Assembly: GCA_030699385.1 (NCBI GenBank)
Contig: JAUYMY010000073.1
Location: 1-64,000 of the forward strand
Direction of reading: 5' to 3'
Length of the DNA: 64,000 nt
From: Methylobacter sp.
GTDB taxonomy: Bacteria; Pseudomonadota; Gammaproteobacteria; Methylococcales; Methylomonadaceae
The notes under the pieces were generated by a model that was not told where the DNA came from, did not search any database, and worked only from the letters and a program-made list of their open reading frames with translations. Shown here one piece after another: positions 49,788-57,120 of this stretch. Numbering within the stretch: the stretch's first letter is position 1; every line of letters starts with the position of its first letter. Made by a program: the position numbers and the translations under genes.

Positions 49788-50416
49788 ATTATTATTCTGT
49801 CACCCTCGTTAACTTCATCTATAAATGCCGCCATTTTCAGCGCATCCTTTAGCCCTTTTTCCGCCTCCACACCGCTGCTCACATCCAGCGCATAGGGTCT
49901 TACTGTCTGTACCGCCTGTCTGGCATTATCTGCATCCAATCCACCCGCCAGCACCAGCGGCAAAGCGCAATGGGCGGGAATCCTGTTCCAGTCGAACCGG
50001 TTGCCTGTACCGCCTTTTTCTCCCGGATGATACGCATCCAGCAACAAGGCCGAGGCATCGTGATAATGCTGCGCCAACGCTGGAATATCGATACCGTCTT
50101 GCATCCGCAACGCCTTCATATAACGCTTGCCGTAAAGCCTGCAAGCATCAGGAGTTTCATCACCATGAAATTGCAAGCAATCTATCGGCACCTGCGCCAA
50201 CACTTCGCGTATCCGCGATGCCTGTTCATCGACAAATAAGGCGACGACCGAAACAAAGGTCGGCAGCGCATTAACAATCTTAATCGCCTGTCCAATATCA
50301 ACATGCCTTGGACTGGGCGGATAAAACACCAAGCCGATGGCATCGACGCCTAAGCGCGCCGCACAAACGGCATCTTCAACACGGGTAAAGCCGCAAATTT
50401 TAACGCGAGTTCGCAT
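49784..50416 (-). CDS. trpF: Phosphoribosylanthranilate isomerase
   Basis: TrpF performs the Amadori rearrangement in tryptophan synthesis. The product has 210 residues from the ATG at 50416 and begins [15 protein letters not shown] with the catalytic Cys in [33 protein letters not shown] (catalytic Asp) and the phosphate loops [13 protein letters not shown] and [14 protein letters not shown] are in order. A TTG eight codons upstream is open, but the ATG fits the family start. It leads the trpFBA-accD chain. Confidence 0.95.
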   Translation of the reverse strand: MRTRVKICGFTRVEDAVCAARLGVDAIGLVFYPPSPRHVDIGQAIKIVNALPTFVSVVALFVDEQASRIREVLAQVPIDCLQFHGDETPDACRLYGKRYMKALRMQDGIDIPALAQHYHDASALLLDAYHPGEKGGTGNRFDWNRIPAHCALPLVLAGGLDADNARQAVQTVRPYALDVSSGVEAEKGLKDALKMAAFIDEVNEGDRIII

Positions 50417-50509
50417 AAAGTGATATGAGAATTTAACCAAAAAAAGTTAGCCGCGTAGAATACCATAAAATAATGCGACTTAGCATTCAGCTGAACCCCG
50501 GTTATCGCA

Positions 50510-51193
50510 TCAATGCGCGTGGTCGTGCCCATGTTCATGCTTGTGTTCATGATTAGGTTCGGCTCCATCAGCATGCTCATGCTGGTGAACGCCAGGCACT
50601 TCAATCTGAAGCGACTTAACTGCCACGCCATGCTGATAAACCATCAAGCCGCCTAAATCAGCGCCCAGCATCATGGTTATAAACATCGCCGCCGCAAGGA
50701 CAAGAAAAAATCCGTTAGCAATGCCCTGAATCACACCACCGCTAATTGCCCGCCAAATCGACAAAAAAATCGCCAAACACAGCACTGCAATACCAAAATC
50801 CTTGTGCCGCTCCATAATGGGATGGACTTCCCCGCCATGCGCCACTGAACCTGCTGCATTGAACCCTGCAATCACCGTAAACACAGCGGTAACAGCGCCC
50901 AAATACAACATCCAACTGGCGACATCGCGCCATTGCTGTTTTTTTGCCAGCGTAGCGATCATATCCAAAACAAAAAAAACCGATAAAAAAGCAATAGGAA
51001 AATGCACCAGCACCGGATGGATATTATCCATAGCGGCAATGCCCGGCATTAAGGCCGAAAAAATATCGGGAGCATTCTGAGCCGAAAGCCCCTCAAAAAA
51101 AGTCAGCAGACCCGCAACGCTGTCAGCAACGCCGCCACCGTGATCGGCTCCACCATGGACTTGAAAAGACAAAAAGTTATTCATATCGATCAT
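50510..51193 (-). CDS. DUF2231-like membrane protein with a His-rich tail
   Basis: The 227-residue protein has four hydrophobic helices ([74 protein letters not shown]) and the [11 protein letters not shown] motif typical of DUF2231 proteins. The last 30 residues are packed with His/Asp/Glu ([20 protein letters not shown]), and HGGADHGGG stands near the N-terminus, so metal binding is likely. The exact role is unknown. It lies between truA and trpF with 76 and 93 bases of spacing and may be its own unit. Confidence 0.8.
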   Translation of the reverse strand: MIDMNNFLSFQVHGGADHGGGVADSVAGLLTFFEGLSAQNAPDIFSALMPGIAAMDNIHPVLVHFPIAFLSVFFVLDMIATLAKKQQWRDVASWMLYLGAVTAVFTVIAGFNAAGSVAHGGEVHPIMERHKDFGIAVLCLAIFLSIWRAISGGVIQGIANGFFLVLAAAMFITMMLGADLGGLMVYQHGVAVKSLQIEVPGVHQHEHADGAEPNHEHKHEHGHDHAH

Positions 51194-51269
51194 CGCTATT
51201 ATTTACAAAGGTAGACAATCTACTTGATATTTGGGCAATTGCAAAGAAGCAAGCAGGTTGTAATATTGG

Positions 51270-52073
51270 TTAATCATGCCGCTTGGCATCAACCGGCAGC
51301 TTATCAAATACCGGATGCTTGCTAATGCCGTAATACTCCGGGTAATAAACCGCGCCCAGATACAAGCCGTCAGGCGGCGCGGTGATACCGCCCAGCTTGC
51401 GGCTTTTCACCTCAAGCAACTCCTGAGTCCAATTTAGCGGCTGTTTGCCCGCCCCTATATCCATCAACACACCGGCAATATTCCTGACCATATGATGCAA
51501 AAAAGCATTGGCGGACAAGTCAATAATCACCCTATCGTCTTCGCGATAAACATCGATAAAGTACATCTGCCGACACGGGCTTTTCGACTGGCAACCTTGC
51601 GCCCGGTACGAAGAAAAATCATGTTTGCCAATCAAATATTGCGCCGCCCGGTGCATATTATCGGCGTCCAGCGGATGATGCTGCCAAGTCGTCTGATTGC
51701 GCAATAAGGCCGACTTGATTGGCCGGTTCAAAATGACATAACGGTAAAATCGGGCAATGGCGCTGTAGCGGGCGTGGAAATCAGCCACTGCCGGTTTCAC
51801 CCAAGTAATGCGGACATCATCGGGCAAGTTGCTGTTACCGCCCAGCATCCAGGCATGAAGGTCGCGCTCGGTTTTTGCATCGAAATGCACCACCTGCTCC
51901 AGTGCATGAACGCCGCTATCGGTGCGGCCCGCGCACTGCACAGTGACAGGATGGTTGGCGACTTTCGACAGGGCCTGTTCCAGCACCTGCTGTACGCTGC
52001 GCTGATGGGTTTGCCACTGCCAGCCTGAAAAACCGCTGCCGTCATATTCCACACCTAAAACGATGCGCGCCAT
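51270..52073 (-). CDS. truA: tRNA pseudouridine(38-40) synthase TruA
   Basis: TruA forms pseudouridine at positions 38-40 of the anticodon arm. The 267 residues start MARIVLGVEYDGSGFSGWQW, carry the catalytic Asp in CAGRTDSGVHALEQVVHFD (near residue 52), RFYRYVILNRP and NAFLHHMVRNIAGVLMDIG. truA upstream of trpF and accD is the order known from Pseudomonas; here the His-rich DUF2231-like gene is inserted between truA and trpF. Confidence 0.96.
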   Translation of the reverse strand: MARIVLGVEYDGSGFSGWQWQTHQRSVQQVLEQALSKVANHPVTVQCAGRTDSGVHALEQVVHFDAKTERDLHAWMLGGNSNLPDDVRITWVKPAVADFHARYSAIARFYRYVILNRPIKSALLRNQTTWQHHPLDADNMHRAAQYLIGKHDFSSYRAQGCQSKSPCRQMYFIDVYREDDRVIIDLSANAFLHHMVRNIAGVLMDIGAGKQPLNWTQELLEVKSRKLGGITAPPDGLYLGAVYYPEYYGISKHPVFDKLPVDAKRHD

Positions 52074-52103
52074 TTCAGCCCCTTTATGCCAACAAAAAAA
52101 ACC

Positions 52104-52610
52104 TTATTCATGAAGATAAACTTTAATCCCAACGTCAATTCGATTAAACAAATCCAGCACATCGGCATTGTGCATCCGAATGCAGCCGTGCGACTGCGGC
52201 CTGCCGTCCATTAAATGATCGGGGCAGCCGTGGATATAAATGTAGCGCCAACTGCTATCGACCTCGCCGTAACGGTTTTTGCCCGGCTCCAGCCCGCCCA
52301 GCCAGAGAATTCGGGTCAATATCCAGTCGCGTTGCGGATGTTGCCAGGCCAAATCGGCATTGTAGATTTCACCGGTAGCACGCCTGCCGACAAAAACTGC
52401 ATTCAACGGCTGGTCGGCGCCAATTTTAGCCCTGATTGTGTGCCAACCGGTCGGCGTGCATTCGCTGCCTTTTTGTTCACCCGCACCGTTTTTGGCGGTG
52501 GAAACCGGATAATGCAGCAGCGCATTTTCGCCCACATACAACGTCAATTGCTGGGTGGCAATATTAATGTCCAGATAGTTTTGCCCGGCAGTAAGCGGCT
52601 TATTGTTCAT
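52104..52610 (-). CDS. L,D-transpeptidase (YkuD domain)
   Basis: YkuD enzymes make 3-3 cross-links in peptidoglycan or attach lipoproteins. The active-site block is complete: IHGCPDHLMDGRPQSHGCIR, with catalytic Cys in SHGC, preceded by YLDINIATQQLTLYVGE and CTPTGWHTI. Start choice is open. The ATG at 52610 gives 168 residues and no signal peptide, as in a known short branch of the family. The frame stays open to 52679; that longer form adds FFVFFVFFVLFVV, a hydrophobic stretch that is simply the translation of a dispersed repeat (52639-52678). None of the starts has a good ribosome binding site. Confidence 0.88.
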   Translation of the reverse strand: MNNKPLTAGQNYLDINIATQQLTLYVGENALLHYPVSTAKNGAGEQKGSECTPTGWHTIRAKIGADQPLNAVFVGRRATGEIYNADLAWQHPQRDWILTRILWLGGLEPGKNRYGEVDSSWRYIYIHGCPDHLMDGRPQSHGCIRMHNADVLDLFNRIDVGIKVYLHE

Positions 52611-52638
52611 TTTCGGTGCTGAAGAAAGCATTTTATTT

Positions 52639-52678
52639 ACCACAAAGAGCACAAAGAACACAAAGAACACAAAGAACA
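52639..52678. repeat. Dispersed repeat, copy 3 (CACAAAGAA units)
   Basis: ACCACAAAGAGCACAAAGAA followed by two more ACACAAAGA units, a degenerate relative of the CACGAAG family. It overlaps the possible 5' extension of the L,D-transpeptidase gene. It is in the opposite orientation to copy 4 at 52885. Confidence 0.7.
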
Positions 52679-52679
52679 T

Positions 52680-52934
52680 TGTTTTTTATCTTACCTACGC
52701 CGGAACATGGAAACGCTATATTTTTCGTAACTAATCAGCGAAAAAGAAAAAGAAAATGGATGGCACTGATTGAACGGATAACCACTGATTAAAAGTACAG
52801 CACATTCTAAAAAAATCTGTGTAAATCTGTCCTATCCGCTTCATCCGTGTTCTATTGGTATTTTCGCTGGGCAGTTACTATTTTTCTTCGTGATCTTCGT
52901 GCCCTTCATGGTAAAAATAGCCCCTAAAATTCAT
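52680..52934. other. Non-coding stretch between response regulator and L,D-transpeptidase
   Basis: About 255 bases without a gene. They hold a second kind of dispersed-looking sequence (CACTGATT and GGATAACCACTGATT, then AATCTGTGTAAATCTGTCC), common in environmental gammaproteobacteria, and are bordered by inverted copies of the CACGAAG-type repeat. A sensor kinase gene would be expected here after the response regulator but no trace of kinase motifs is visible. Confidence 0.6.
52885..52914. repeat. Dispersed repeat, copy 4
   Basis: TCTTCGTGATCTTCGTGCCC then TTCATGGTA, the inverted form of the CACGAAG-type unit. With copy 3 it brackets about 200 bases. Confidence 0.7.
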
Positions 52935-53612
52935 CTAATCGCGCTGGGCATGAATGGTATAACCGCGTCCGCGCAAGGTTTCAATGGGTTTACGGCTGCC
53001 GTCGGGGTCGAGTTTCTTTCTCAAGCGCCCGATAAACACTTCCAGCACGTTGCTGTCGCGGTCAAAATCTTCGTCATAAATGTGGGCAGTCAACACCGCT
53101 TTGGAAATAACTTCGCCCTTGCGGAACATCAAATATTCCAACACCTTGTATTCATAAGCAGTCAAATCCAGCCTGACGCCGGATACGCTGACTTCCTGCG
53201 CGACAGTGTCCAATTCGATATTGTCATGGGTCAATACCGGATGCGCCGCGCCGACAGAGCGCCGAATCAATGCGTTAATTCGCGCCAGCAATTCTTCATA
53301 ATGGAACGGTTTGACCAGATAATCATCGGCCCCGGCTTCCAAGCCCTCGACCTTTTCCTGCCAACGGCTACGCGCGGTCAAAATCAGAATGGGCACGGTC
53401 ACCTTGTCTTTACGCAGCCGCCTGATCAGTTCGATGCCGGAAAAATCGGGCAAGCCAATATCGACCACCGCCGCATCAATCGGGTATTCCTTACCCATGT
53501 AATAGCCGTCACGACCGGTATTGGCGGTATCAACAGCAAAGCCTTTATCAGCAAAAAACTGCTGAATTTGCTCACAAAGTTTTACTTCATCTTCAACAAC
53601 GAGAATGCGCAT
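52935..53612 (-). CDS. OmpR/PhoP-type response regulator, no kinase beside it
   Basis: The 225-residue regulator has a receiver domain (ILVVEDEVKLCEQIQQFFAD; phosphoacceptor Asp near residue 51 in VVDIGLPDFSG; KPF switch lysine in LVKPFHYEEL) and a winged-helix DNA-binding domain (LTAYEYKVLEYLMFRKGEVI, then EVFIGRLRKKLDPDGSRKPI). It is preceded by a PepSY protein gene, as in PepSY-regulator-kinase operons. No histidine kinase follows: the next 255 bases are repeats, then an L,D-transpeptidase. Its partner must be elsewhere or lost. Confidence 0.93.
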   Translation of the reverse strand: MRILVVEDEVKLCEQIQQFFADKGFAVDTANTGRDGYYMGKEYPIDAAVVDIGLPDFSGIELIRRLRKDKVTVPILILTARSRWQEKVEGLEAGADDYLVKPFHYEELLARINALIRRSVGAAHPVLTHDNIELDTVAQEVSVSGVRLDLTAYEYKVLEYLMFRKGEVISKAVLTAHIYDEDFDRDSNVLEVFIGRLRKKLDPDGSRKPIETLRGRGYTIHAQRD

Positions 53613-53638
53613 GATTTTGTTGGGGTATAGACGTGGAT

Positions 53639-53875
53639 TTAATTGACTAATTGACCGGTTTCCGCATCAATTTTGTAATAGCGGATACGGCCGTCAGGAG
53701 TGAGGACTTTAATGATATGCACGGTTTTACCGTCGATAATTTCTGTTTGCGCGCCCAGCACTTTATTGTAAGTGCCTTCGATGATTTGTTGTGCCGCTTC
53801 GTCCAAACTAATGCTTGCCAAACAGCTACTGGAAAAAAACAGGACGACTAAAACGACTTTAAGCAAATTTTTCAT
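53639..53875 (-). CDS. Exported PepSY-domain protein
   Basis: The 78-residue product (ATG at 53875; a TTG two codons upstream is too near) has a signal peptide (MKNLLKVVLVVLFFSSSCLA, possibly cut after CLA) and one PepSY domain: SLDEAAQQIIEGTYNKVLGA then GRIRYYKIDAETGQLVN. PepSY proteins often act as periplasmic inhibitors or sensors beside two-component systems. It is 26 bases upstream of the response regulator and likely co-transcribed with it. Confidence 0.88.
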   Translation of the reverse strand: MKNLLKVVLVVLFFSSSCLASISLDEAAQQIIEGTYNKVLGAQTEIIDGKTVHIIKVLTPDGRIRYYKIDAETGQLVN

Positions 53876-53996
53876 GGGCAATCCAAACTATCTGGGCACA
53901 CACTGTAGACTAAAATACAACGCGGACAAAACGCCGCGCTCTATTGCCAGGGGGAAACAAAATTTTATCCTGCCCCTCTGAACCGACGCTGAATCT

Positions 53997-54962
53997 TTAA
54001 TGCAATGACGCACCTTGCACCATGCTACTAAACGCTTGCCCGAAAGACGCGCCCAATTTGCCGGCGATTTTATCGAGCAAATGTTCCTGCTGACTGAAAT
54101 CTACCCGTGTTTCTGCGCCAATCAGCTCTTTAGCGACGCTATCTTGAGTACCGACAGCATCAACAATGCCCAGTTTTATGCCTTCTTCGCCAGTCCAGAC
54201 CAAGCCTGAAAACAGCTCGGGGCTTTCTTTCAGACGATCGCCGCGACCGGCTTTAACCGCACCGATAAATTGCTGATGCACTTGATTTAACAGGCTTTGT
54301 ATATACTGGGTTTCTTCCTCTTTACTCGGTGAGAACGGATCAAGCATGGCTTTATGCGCGCCGGCTGTGAGCAATCTGCGTTCTACACCCAATTTCTGCA
54401 TGACATCGACAAAACCGAAGCCATCCATCAGTACGCCGATAGAACCCACTAAACTGGAAGGATTGACAAAAATCTTGTCGGCGGCTGAGGCAATATAATA
54501 ACAACCGGATGCGCAAATATCGCTGACAACGGCATAAATCGGAAAATCAGGGCGCTCTTTCTTTATTTTCCTAATCTCATCAAAAACATAAGAGGACTGC
54601 ACGGGACTGCCGCCCGGCGAATTGGCGTGTAAAATAATGCCCTTAGTCTTCTCATCTTTGACTGCATCTCTCAAGCTCTCAATAATGCTGTCGGCATTCG
54701 CATTCTGGCCTTCGGCGATCATGCCAACCACATCAATGACCGCCGTATGATATTTACTATCGCCACCGATGTTTTGACTGAATTTTGGATATACGGCGAC
54801 ACCAAATATCGCCAGCAAATATACAAACATCAAGCTCTTAAAAAAAACGCTCCAGCGCCGCGCCCGCCTTTGTTCGGTGACAGCCGCGAAGGCCAGTTTC
54901 TCGATGACCTCACGCTCCCAACCGGCTTCATGACTGACGTCTGTTTTGTTCTGATTGTCCAT
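53997..54962 (-). CDS. sppA: Signal peptide peptidase SppA (S49)
   Basis: SppA degrades cleaved signal peptides in the inner membrane. The 321-residue short form has an N-terminal anchor (SLMFVYLLAIFGVAVYP, about residues 44-60), HANSPGGSPVQSSYV, the catalytic Ser in DICASGCYYIASAADKIFVN and the catalytic Lys region VERRLLTAGAHKAMLDPF. Three bases separate it from the HAD gene; rluC-HAD-sppA is a known gammaproteobacterial group. Confidence 0.94.
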   Translation of the reverse strand: MDNQNKTDVSHEAGWEREVIEKLAFAAVTEQRRARRWSVFFKSLMFVYLLAIFGVAVYPKFSQNIGGDSKYHTAVIDVVGMIAEGQNANADSIIESLRDAVKDEKTKGIILHANSPGGSPVQSSYVFDEIRKIKKERPDFPIYAVVSDICASGCYYIASAADKIFVNPSSLVGSIGVLMDGFGFVDVMQKLGVERRLLTAGAHKAMLDPFSPSKEEETQYIQSLLNQVHQQFIGAVKAGRGDRLKESPELFSGLVWTGEEGIKLGIVDAVGTQDSVAKELIGAETRVDFSQQEHLLDKIAGKLGASFGQAFSSMVQGASLH

Positions 54963-54965
54963 ACT

Positions 54966-55619
54966 TTAACCTCTCATAATATTCAGTAATTCCGTCGGCT
55001 GCCGTAAACACAGCAACGGCTTATAGTGTTGCAACACCTGCTCAGGATGCGCCCCGCACGATACGGCTATCGACGATATTTGGGCATTCAGCGCCATTTG
55101 CAAGTCATGTGTCGAATCACCAACCAATAAAGTCCGCTCATTTGCCGCCTGGGTATGGCGGATAATTTCATGCACCATGCGCGGATCGGGTTTCGATGCT
55201 GTCTCATCGGCGCATCGAGTGATGCAAAATAAATCTTCCGTCGCTGTCGCCTGTAGCGCTTTTTGCAACCCGGTCCTGGTTTTGCCGGTAGCAACGGCCA
55301 GTTGATAACCGGATTGTTTCAGTTCCAGCAACATCTCATAAACGCCGGGAAATAAATCACCCCGGCCTGCCTGCCACGAGGCATACGTTTGCTGATAACA
55401 CGCGACCAAGCGCATCAAGGTGGTCTCGTCAACGCCCGGAAATAGCGTGCTGCAGGCATTGCTGATGCACAAACCGATCACGTCCTTTGCCGCCTGCGCT
55501 TCAGGAATACCGCAACCGCATTGCTCGCCAGCCGTTTGCAGACAATGCACAATCCAGTCTATCGAATCGACCAGCGTGCCGTCCCAGTCGAAGATGATTA
55601 AATCAAACCTGTTCTTCAT
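54966..55619 (-). CDS. HAD-superfamily hydrolase (Gph-like)
   Basis: This 217-residue haloacid-dehalogenase-type phosphatase shows motif I FDWDGTLVDSIDW (residues 9-21), motif II VATGKTRTG, motif III lysine in ASKPDPRMVHEI and motif IV VGDSTHDLQMA, with a helical cap. It resembles phosphoglycolate phosphatases and the YigB/Gph group; substrate cannot be read from the sequence. Its first codons overlap the end of rluC by 17 bases. Confidence 0.9.
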   Translation of the reverse strand: MKNRFDLIIFDWDGTLVDSIDWIVHCLQTAGEQCGCGIPEAQAAKDVIGLCISNACSTLFPGVDETTLMRLVACYQQTYASWQAGRGDLFPGVYEMLLELKQSGYQLAVATGKTRTGLQKALQATATEDLFCITRCADETASKPDPRMVHEIIRHTQAANERTLLVGDSTHDLQMALNAQISSIAVSCGAHPEQVLQHYKPLLCLRQPTELLNIMRG

Positions 55620-56562
55620 GTTTTAACAAATCGCCCAATGGTTTTGGCAACGGCGCCAAAATAGTCAGCGCCACCCCGGTCACTGGATGCTGAAATTTTA
55701 ATTTTTCTGCATGTAAAAACATGCGCTTATAGCCCCGTTTTTTAAAGCCATGATTAATGTCATCGCGGCCATAGCGCTCGTCGCCGACAATGGGATGGCC
55801 GAGACTGGCGGCATGGACGCGGATTTGATGAGTGCGCCCGGTTTTGGGCGAAGCCTCGACCAGCGTCGAATCGCTAAATAATTTCACCCGCCGAAACAGC
55901 GTTTCCGCTTCTTTACCGGCCTGGCTAATGACCACCATGCGCTCGCCGCCTTTGCTGACATTTTTTAGCAACGGCGCAGTGACAATCAGCTTTTTCCTCG
56001 CCCATTGCCCGGCCAACAGCGCCAAATAAGTTTTATGGATGTGATTATCGCGAAATAATGCGTGCAATAGTTTCAGCGCGCTGCGTTTTTTGGCGATGAT
56101 CAAACAGCCGGAGGTATCTTTATCCAGCCGATGCACCAGCTCCAAAAAGTGCGCCTCCGGCCTTAGCAACCGCAGCCCTTCGATAATGCCGGAACTGACG
56201 CCGCTGCCGCCATGCACAGCATAACCTGCCGGTTTGTTGACAATCAGGAAACCGTCATCTTCAAACAAAATGCCCTGCTGCAACGCCGCCTGCAAACCCT
56301 GCGGCACATAGGATTCTTCGCTGCGTTCGGCCACCCTGACCGGCGGAATCCTAACAATATCGCCAGCCGCCAGGCGATATTTGACATCGACGCGGCCTTT
56401 ATTGACGCGCACTTCACCTTTACGGACGATGCGATAAATTCGGCTTTTAGGCACACCCTTCAAGCGGGAGATTAAAAAATTGTCCAGACGTTGATCGCAC
56501 TGTTCTTCAGTGATTTCGACCAGTTGGACGTGTGGGGTTAGGCTTTTTTCTTCATTATTCAT
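55603..56562 (-). CDS. rluC: 23S rRNA pseudouridine synthase RluC
   Basis: RluC makes pseudouridines 955, 2504 and 2580 in 23S rRNA (E. coli numbering). The 319 residues have an S4 RNA-binding domain (QRLDNFLISRLKGVPKSRIY, residues 24-43), the catalytic Asp in ELVHRLDKDTSGCLIIAKK (near residue 146), and EASPKTGRTHQIRVHAASLG. It is divergent from rne with a long gap, the same layout as in E. coli. Confidence 0.95.
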   Translation of the reverse strand: MNNEEKSLTPHVQLVEITEEQCDQRLDNFLISRLKGVPKSRIYRIVRKGEVRVNKGRVDVKYRLAAGDIVRIPPVRVAERSEESYVPQGLQAALQQGILFEDDGFLIVNKPAGYAVHGGSGVSSGIIEGLRLLRPEAHFLELVHRLDKDTSGCLIIAKKRSALKLLHALFRDNHIHKTYLALLAGQWARKKLIVTAPLLKNVSKGGERMVVISQAGKEAETLFRRVKLFSDSTLVEASPKTGRTHQIRVHAASLGHPIVGDERYGRDDINHGFKKRGYKRMFLHAEKLKFQHPVTGVALTILAPLPKPLGDLLKHEEQV

Positions 56563-56605
56563 AATGCAAATAATACCAGCATCTCGTTACCATTGATTCT
56601 TTAAA

Positions 56606-56634
56606 TTGATGTATAGGAATAAGATTGCTATATT
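56606..56634 (+). promoter_or_regulatory. Sigma70 promoter of rne
   Basis: TTGATG (56606-56611) and TATATT (56629-56634) are exactly 17 bases apart; they match consensus at four and five of six positions. Transcription would start near 56641. No other promoter candidate of this quality lies in the gap. Confidence 0.7.
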
Positions 56635-57120
56635 AAGCGAGTTTTTAATACAAAAAAAACATACTTTTGCTCTGCAGTTTTCATGAATAAAACTGACCAG
56701 CAGCACTCCCAATGGTGATGAAAACAGCGGTTCTTACCGCGCCAAGCCATCATTGTAAGATTTCGGGTTCATCGTTCGACCCTAGACGAACGATTTATAA
56801 CTCCTGTTTAAGACGGAATTTACAACCAAGACTGGAAGAAAGAATATTTATTGGCTTAGGCTCTGTCCGCGCCGCTATCCGCGTTCCTCATACCCAACGA
56901 AGGCCGGGATACCCACGACAACATACAGAAACGGACGCTAAAAACCGTAAAAACTAAGCCATTATTAAGCTATTAATTTGGGGTGGCTTCGCTTACCAAC
57001 AGCAGGCGCTTTAGGCGGACTGCCAACATTGACAGCGACTCCCCTACATAAACACAATGACCCAAACCAGTCTGTTCAGTAAAATCTGACCATGGAGCAG
57101 GACACAACAAGGAATATTGA
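56635..57120 (+). promoter_or_regulatory. Long 5' leader of rne
   Basis: About 480 bases lie between the probable start of transcription and the rne ATG, with no credible gene. E. coli rne has a 361-base leader through which RNase E cuts and limits its own mRNA; a similar role is likely. AACGATT/GTTCGT-type short stems around 56775-56795 and an A/U-rich end are visible, but I cannot align it to the E. coli hairpins. AAGGA stands six bases before the ATG. Confidence 0.6.

Noticed and set aside
52890-53630. Plus-strand frame of 246 codons opposite the response regulator
   Set aside because: The regulator on the minus strand has complete receiver and DNA-binding motifs; the antisense frame has none.
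56712-56957. Plus-strand frame of 81 codons in the rne leader
   Set aside because: No ribosome binding site and Arg/Pro-rich random-looking composition; the region is better explained as untranslated leader.
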